Assembly: GCA_963726795.1 (NCBI GenBank)
Contig: CAVSDD010000004.1
Coordinates: 434,001 to 498,000 of the forward strand
Origin: Hyphomicrobium_A sp963726795
GTDB taxonomy: Bacteria; Pseudomonadota; Alphaproteobacteria; Rhizobiales; Hyphomicrobiaceae
Direction of reading: 5' to 3'
DNA: 64,000 nt
This document shows, piece after piece, positions 59,410-64,000 of this stretch (position 1 is its first letter; each line of letters opens with the position of its first letter). A program made the position numbers and the translations under genes. The notes below the pieces were generated by a model, which saw only the letters and a list, made by a program, of their open reading frames with translations, had not been told where the DNA came from and did not search any database.

Positions 59410-60444
59410 ATGAGCATCGCCAAGGTCCCGTGCACCATCGTTACCGGCTTTCTCGGCGCCGGCAAGACGACGCTCGTCCGCAATGTTTTGCAGCACGCGA
59501 CAGGGCGCCGGCTCGCCGTCATCGTCAACGAGTTCGGTGATGTCGGCATCGACGGCGAGATCCTCAAATCCTGCGGCGCCGCCGACTGCAGCGAGGAACG
59601 GATCGTCGAACTCGCCAACGGCTGCATCTGCTGCACGGTCGCCGATGATTTCGTACCGGCTTTGGAGCAGCTGCTTGCTCTCACCGATCCGCCCGAGCAC
59701 ATCCTGATCGAAACGTCGGGCCTGGCGCTGCCAAAGCCGCTGGTGCAGGCGTTCAACTGGCCGGCAATCGCCTCGCGCGTGACGGTCGACGGCGTGATTG
59801 CGGTCGTCGATGGTGCGGCGGTCGCGGCCGGCCGCTTCGCCGACGATCCCGGCGCACTTGCCGCGCAGCGAGTCGAGGACGCTTCGATCGAGCACGAGAA
59901 CCCGTTGGAGGAGGTCTACGAGGACCAGCTCCTGTGTGCCGATCTGATCGTGCTCAACAAGACAGACCTCATGAGCCAGCCCGACCGCGAGCGCGTCATC
60001 GGGGAGATCAAGGCGGCGGTGCCGCGCGCGGTGAAGGTTGTGGAAACGCAGCGCGCGCACATCGATCCGGCTGTCCTGCTTGGTCTTGGCGCGCGCGCCG
60101 AAGCCGATCTCGCCGCGCGCCCCTCGCACCATGATCTCGACGGCGAGCACGACCACGACGATTTCGAGAGCTTCATTCTCGACATCCCCGCGCTCGACAG
60201 GCCCGAGGACATCATGGAGCGCCTCGTCAGCGCCGCGAGCGCGCACGACATCCTGCGCATGAAGGGCTTTGCCGATATCAAAGGCAAGCCGATGCGCCTG
60301 CTCATCCAAGGTGTCGGCGCACGCTTCCAGCAGCAGTTCGATCGTGCCTGGCGCCCAGGAGAGCTCCGGCAGGGCCGCCTTGTCGTCATTGGCCAAAAGG
60401 GGCTCGACCGCGCGGCTATCGCGCGATCCATCGCTGGAGAGTAG
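59410..60444 (+). CDS. cobW: CobW, GTP-binding metallochaperone
   Basis: CobW is a G3E-family GTPase thought to deliver cobalt to cobaltochelatase. The 344-residue product has VTGFLGAGKTTLVRNVL (Walker A), VIVNEFGDVGIDGEIL, the metal-binding C-x-C-C in NGCICCTVADDF, VIVLNKTDLM-type G4 region LIVLNKTDLMSQ, and a histidine-rich linker (HHDLDGEHDHDD) before the C-terminal domain (ILRMKGFADIKGKPMRLLIQ). It is the first gene behind the B12 riboswitch and eight bases ahead of cobN. Confidence 0.93.
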   Translation: MSIAKVPCTIVTGFLGAGKTTLVRNVLQHATGRRLAVIVNEFGDVGIDGEILKSCGAADCSEERIVELANGCICCTVADDFVPALEQLLALTDPPEHILIETSGLALPKPLVQAFNWPAIASRVTVDGVIAVVDGAAVAAGRFADDPGALAAQRVEDASIEHENPLEEVYEDQLLCADLIVLNKTDLMSQPDRERVIGEIKAAVPRAVKVVETQRAHIDPAVLLGLGARAEADLAARPSHHDLDGEHDHDDFESFILDIPALDRPEDIMERLVSAASAHDILRMKGFADIKGKPMRLLIQGVGARFQQQFDRAWRPGELRQGRLVVIGQKGLDRAAIARSIAGE

Positions 60445-60452
60445 GCTGCCCC

Positions 60453-63400
60453 ATGCACCTCCTTGCGACCGAAGCCGCAAGCCTCGATGAAATCGAGACC
60501 GCCGTCGATCTTGGGCAGACGCCGGCCGAGGTGGTGGTGCTGTCGTTTTCAGACAGCGATCTGTCCGCGCTCGCGGCAGCGTGGAAAAAGGACCGCGCCA
60601 CGCTGCCGACGCTGCGCCTCGGCAACCTGAAGCAGTTGAAGCATCCGATGTCGGTCGACCTCTACGTCGACCGCGTCATCGCCGGCAGCCGCATCGTCAT
60701 CGTGCGCAGCCTCGGCGGCCTCGACTACTGGCGTTACGGATTTGAACGCCTCGCGGAGACCTGCCGCAGCACCGGCGCGCTCCTCGTCGCGCTGCCTGGC
60801 GATGACCGGCCCGATCCGCGCCTTGAAGATCTTTCGACTGCCGATGGCGATGTGTTGGCGCTGTTCGATCAGTATTTCCGTGAAGGCGGCACCGGCAATC
60901 TCGGCAATGCGCTGCGCTTGGCGTCGCATGTGCTTGGGCGCGGCGACCGGCCTGAACCGCCCGCCGCGCTGGGGCCGGCAATCGGCATGGATGCGGCAGG
61001 CACAGTGCTCGACGTGGCGCAGATGGCGCGCACGTTGCCGGCGCGATCGGCCGCGCTCGTGGTGTTCTACCGCGCCAGCCTGCTCGCTGCCGATGCCGCG
61101 CCGGTCGAGGCGATGATGGCGGCGCTCGCGTCGGAGGGCCTCGAGCCGTTTGCCGTCGCGGTTACAAGCCTGAAGGATCCGGCGGCAGCCGCCCCGGTGT
61201 CGGCGTTGATTGAGCGGATCGCGCCAGCGGTCATCGTCAACGCGACCGCCTTCTCCGCGCGGCGCGAGGACGAGTCAACCGTGCTCGATGCCGCCGACTG
61301 TTCGGTGCTGCAGGTGGCTCTTGCGGGCTCCGCCCATTCCGCGTGGGAAGGCTCCGCGCGCGGGCTCGCGCCGAGCGACCTGGCGATGAACGTAGTGCTG
61401 CCCGAGCTCGACGGGCGCATTTTTACGCGCGCGATATCGTTCAAGGGGGCCGCTCCGCCTGATGTCGATCTTCAGCACGGCAATATCGTGCACGAGGCCG
61501 CGCCCGACCGGGTGTCCTTCGTGGCCAGGCTTGCGGCCAACTGGGCGCGGCTAGCGGCGACGCCACGCCAGGACCGACGCGTCGCGATCATGCTGTCGGA
61601 TTATCCCGCACGCAGCGGCCGCACCGGCTATGCCTGCGGTCTCGATACGCCCGAGAGCGTTCGCGAGATCGTCGCGCTGCTTGCCGACGCCGGGTACACG
61701 ACGAATGCTTCCGACTGGCCGGCCGGCGAGATCATTGCGCGTCTGATCGACAGATCAGGCCGTGAGACGATCGATATCCCGCTCGCGCAATACCGCGCGT
61801 GGCTCGCTGCACTTCCCGTGCAAGTTTCGGCCGCTATTTTCGACGCCTGGGGGCATCCTGAAACCGATCCCGCCTGCACAAACGGGAGGTTCCGTCATCC
61901 CTGCCTGCGAGCCGGGAACATCACCGTGCTGCTGCAGCCGGACCGCGGCTCGCGCGGCGACCGCAAGCAAGGCTATCATGACGCGAGCTGTCCGCCTCGA
62001 CACGACTACGTCGCACTCTATCTCGCACTGCGTGAACTCGAGCACATTGACGCCCTCGTGCATCTCGGTACCCACGGCACGCTCGAATGGCTTCCCGGTA
62101 AGGCGCTCGCGCTTTCGCAGGCGTGCTTCCCCGAAGCTTTGCTCGGCCCGACGCCGGTCGTCTATCCCTTCATCGTGAACAATCCGGGCGAGGCGGTGCA
62201 GGCCAAGCGGCGCATCGCGGCGGTGACGATCGGCCATCTCACGCCGCCGTTGTGCGAAGCGGGGTTGCACGGGCCGATGGCAGACCTCGAGGGTCTGATC
62301 GAAGAGTACGCGGAGGCCGACGGTGTCGATCGCCGCCGCGTGCCGCTGCTCGAAGCCGAGATCATGGAGCGCGCCTGGCGATCGGGTCTCGCGCAGGACT
62401 GTGGGATCGCGCGCGATGAGACCCCGCGCGCGGCGATTGCCAAGCTCGACGCGCAGCTTTGCGACATAAAGGATCTTTCGATCCGCGACAGCCTGCACGT
62501 TTTTGGGCGCGGACCGAACGACGAGGCGCGTGCAGCGCTGGCCGGCGCCACTCTTGCCAGCCTGGGCACGGCCGTGGCGCCGGACAGCGCGCGCCAAATC
62601 GACGATTTGCTTTCGGCTTGCGGGCGAAGCGAACGCGAAGGGTTGCTGGCAGCGCTCGATGGCCGTCGCGTCGCGCCCGGTCCCGCCGGCGCGCCAACGC
62701 GCGGACGGCTCGATGTTTTGCCGACCGGCCGCAACCTGACCACCATCGATCCGCGCGCGATCCCGACGCGCACCGCGGCGGTGATTGGAGCGCGGGCCGC
62801 AAACGAGGTGGTGCGCCGCTACCTGCAGGATTTCGGCGAACACCCCCGCGCGCTGATCATCGATCTATGGGCGTCGGCGTCGCTGCGCACGGGCGGCGAC
62901 GATCTGGCCCAGGCGCTTGCCTATCTCGGCGTCCGCCCGACTTGGGACACGGGCTCCAACCGGGTCACCGGCATCGAGGTGCTGCCGATCGCGCGGCTCG
63001 ATCGGCCGCGCATCGACGTAACCCTGCGAAGTCTCCGGGCTCTTTCGCGACATCTTCGAAACACAGATCGCGCTGTTCGACATGGCGGTGCAGCGTGTCG
63101 CGCGGCTCGACGAGGACGACGAGTGGAATCCGATCGCGGCAGCGAGGCGCAGGAACGAGAATTTGGCGCGCGTGTTCGGAGGGGCACCCGGCGTCTATGG
63201 CGCGGGGACAGCGGAGGCCGCGCTGGATACATCCTGGAAGGACCGAGCAGAGCTTGGCCAGGCCTACCTCGCGGCGGCAACGCATGCGTACGGCCAGCAA
63301 CCGGAAGGCACGCTCGCTCGCGATGGATTTGCGGCACGTGTGGCCGGTGCCGATGCGCTGGTGCATCCCCAGGACGACCGCGAGCGCGATATCCTCGACG

Positions 63401-63894
63401 GTGACGGCGTCGCCGATTTCGCCGGCGGCTTTGCTGCTGCTGCAATGAAGCTCAAAGGCGATGCGCCGCCGCTCTACCATCTCGATACGAGCAAGCCCGA
63501 GGCGCCCGTCGCGCGCACCATGACCGAAGAGATCACGCGCGTCGTTCGTGGTCGTCTGGTCAATCCGCGCTGGATCGCGGGCATGCTGCGGCACGGGCAT
63601 CGCGGCGTCGCGGAGATGGCGCAGGCGGTCGATGCGCTCTACGCCTTTGCCGCAGCCGCCGGGGCGGTGCCATCGCACCTGTTCGACGTGGTGCACGATG
63701 CGCTGTTCGCCGACGAGGCTGTCGGCGCGGCAATAACAGATCTCAACCCTGCCGCAGCGACCGCGATGGCGGATCGGCTGGAGGACGCGATCGCGCGCGG
63801 GCTATGGACGCCGCGGCGCAATGCGGTGCACGGCGAGCTTGCCCGACTGCGTACCGCCGCGATGCGCTCGCCGCCGCGCGAGGCAGCCCAATGA
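60453..63894 (+). pseudogene. cobN: Cobaltochelatase subunit CobN with a single-base frameshift
   Basis: CobN is the large magnesium/cobalt chelatase subunit that inserts cobalt into hydrogenobyrinic acid a,c-diamide. From 60453 the frame is normal through AIMLSDYPARSGRTGYACGL, LEHIDALVHLGTHGTLEWLP, VYPFIVNNPGEAVQAKRRIA and RPRIDVTLR. It then shifts at GCGAAGTC (about 63029). Dropping one A gives RVSGLFRDIFETQIALFDMA, VQRVARLDEDDEWNPIAAAR, TMTEEITRVVRGRLVNPRWI and the usual end. The span of 3442 bases is one more than a multiple of three. The stop overlaps the cobG ATG. Confidence 0.9.
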
Positions 63895-64000
63895 CCGCCG
63901 CGGCTCCCCGGGAGCAAAGCCGGATCCGTGGCTGGTGCCCAGGTGCGCTGCGCCCCATGGAAAGCGGCGACGGACTGCTGGTGCGGGTGCGCCCGCGCGC
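63891..64000 (+). CDS. cobG: Precorrin-3B synthase CobG, N-terminal start only
   Basis: The gene runs off the right edge. Its ATG at 63891 overlaps the cobN stop (ATGA). The visible 36 codons (SRIRGWCPGALRPMESGDGL, then LVRVRPR) match the N-terminal ferredoxin-like half-domain of CobG, an Fe-S and sirohaem-type enzyme that hydroxylates precorrin-3A using O2. Presence of cobG and cobN marks the oxygen-dependent route. The other corrin ring genes are expected further right. Confidence 0.8.
   Translation, partial: MTAAAPREQSRIRGWCPGALRPMESGDGLLVRVRPR

Noticed and set aside
61755..62843. A 362-codon frame antisense to cobN
   Set aside because: Shadow of cobN; no ribosome site and no domain.
1..64000. 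CRISPR array, prophage, insertion sequence or integron
   Set aside because: No regular spaced repeats, transposase, integrase or phage structural genes were seen in any frame.

Overview
The window is high-GC alphaproteobacterial chromosome, most probably Hyphomicrobiales (Hyphomicrobium-like). The cell-cycle genes ctrA and sciP lie close together with a fliJ-like gene, histidine synthesis uses the hisZ plus short hisG arrangement, there is a bactofilin, and the cobalamin genes are of the aerobic (CobF/CobG/CobN) type. I see no phage, transposase, plasmid or CRISPR sequence. The genus is an inference; no rRNA or marker gene in the window settles it.

Layout. 1-7.1 kb: envelope and secreted proteins (TAT-exported repeat protein, pyroglutamyl peptidase, two tandem DUF900 hydrolases, a YiiX-like cysteine hydrolase). 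7.3-9.2 kb: hisZ-hisG. 9.2-12.3 kb: a DevBCA/MacAB-type ABC exporter. 12.4-14.5 kb: three tandem paralogous secreted proteins of unknown function. 14.7-16.5 kb: an Rrf2 regulator and an iron-storage pair (Bfd-like ferredoxin, bacterioferritin). 16.5-21.3 kb: ampG, glpK, a cyclase/FAH pair. 21.3-23.7 kb: small stress or secreted proteins. 23.8-31.3 kb: a probable glycan or surface-decoration locus (TPR protein, FkbM methyltransferase, acyltransferase, and two large related proteins carrying FAS1-like regions). 31.4-34.0 kb: radical SAM plus UdgX DNA-repair pair. 34-39 kb: gene-poor accessory stretch with a broken fatty-acid desaturase, a Crp/Fnr regulator, tandem CheY-like regulators and small proteins. 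39.4-43.4 kb: amidohydrolase, tRNA-Met, PmtA-like methyltransferase, mnmA. 43.7-46.5 kb: sciP, a lipoprotein, fliJ, ctrA. 46.6-51.5 kb: rfbD, MBL hydrolase, small secreted proteins, tRNA-Ser(GGA), bactofilin. 51.7-64 kb: late cobalamin synthesis genes in several short divergent units around a B12 riboswitch (cobF, cobT, cobS, cobC, cbiB, cobQ, cobO, cobU, cobW, cobN, cobG start).

A striking feature is breakage: hisG, rfbD, cobQ and cobN each carry exactly one extra base, and a fatty-acid desaturase has one in-frame stop inside its first histidine box. Because all four frameshifts are single-base insertions in genes of core pathways, insertion-type sequencing or assembly error is the leading explanation, and the genes are probably intact in the organism. 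The most novel biology I see is the pair of cytoplasmic-looking proteins with FAS1-like regions at 25-30 kb and the tandem trio of secreted DCK-FFP-VPC proteins at 12.4-14.5 kb.
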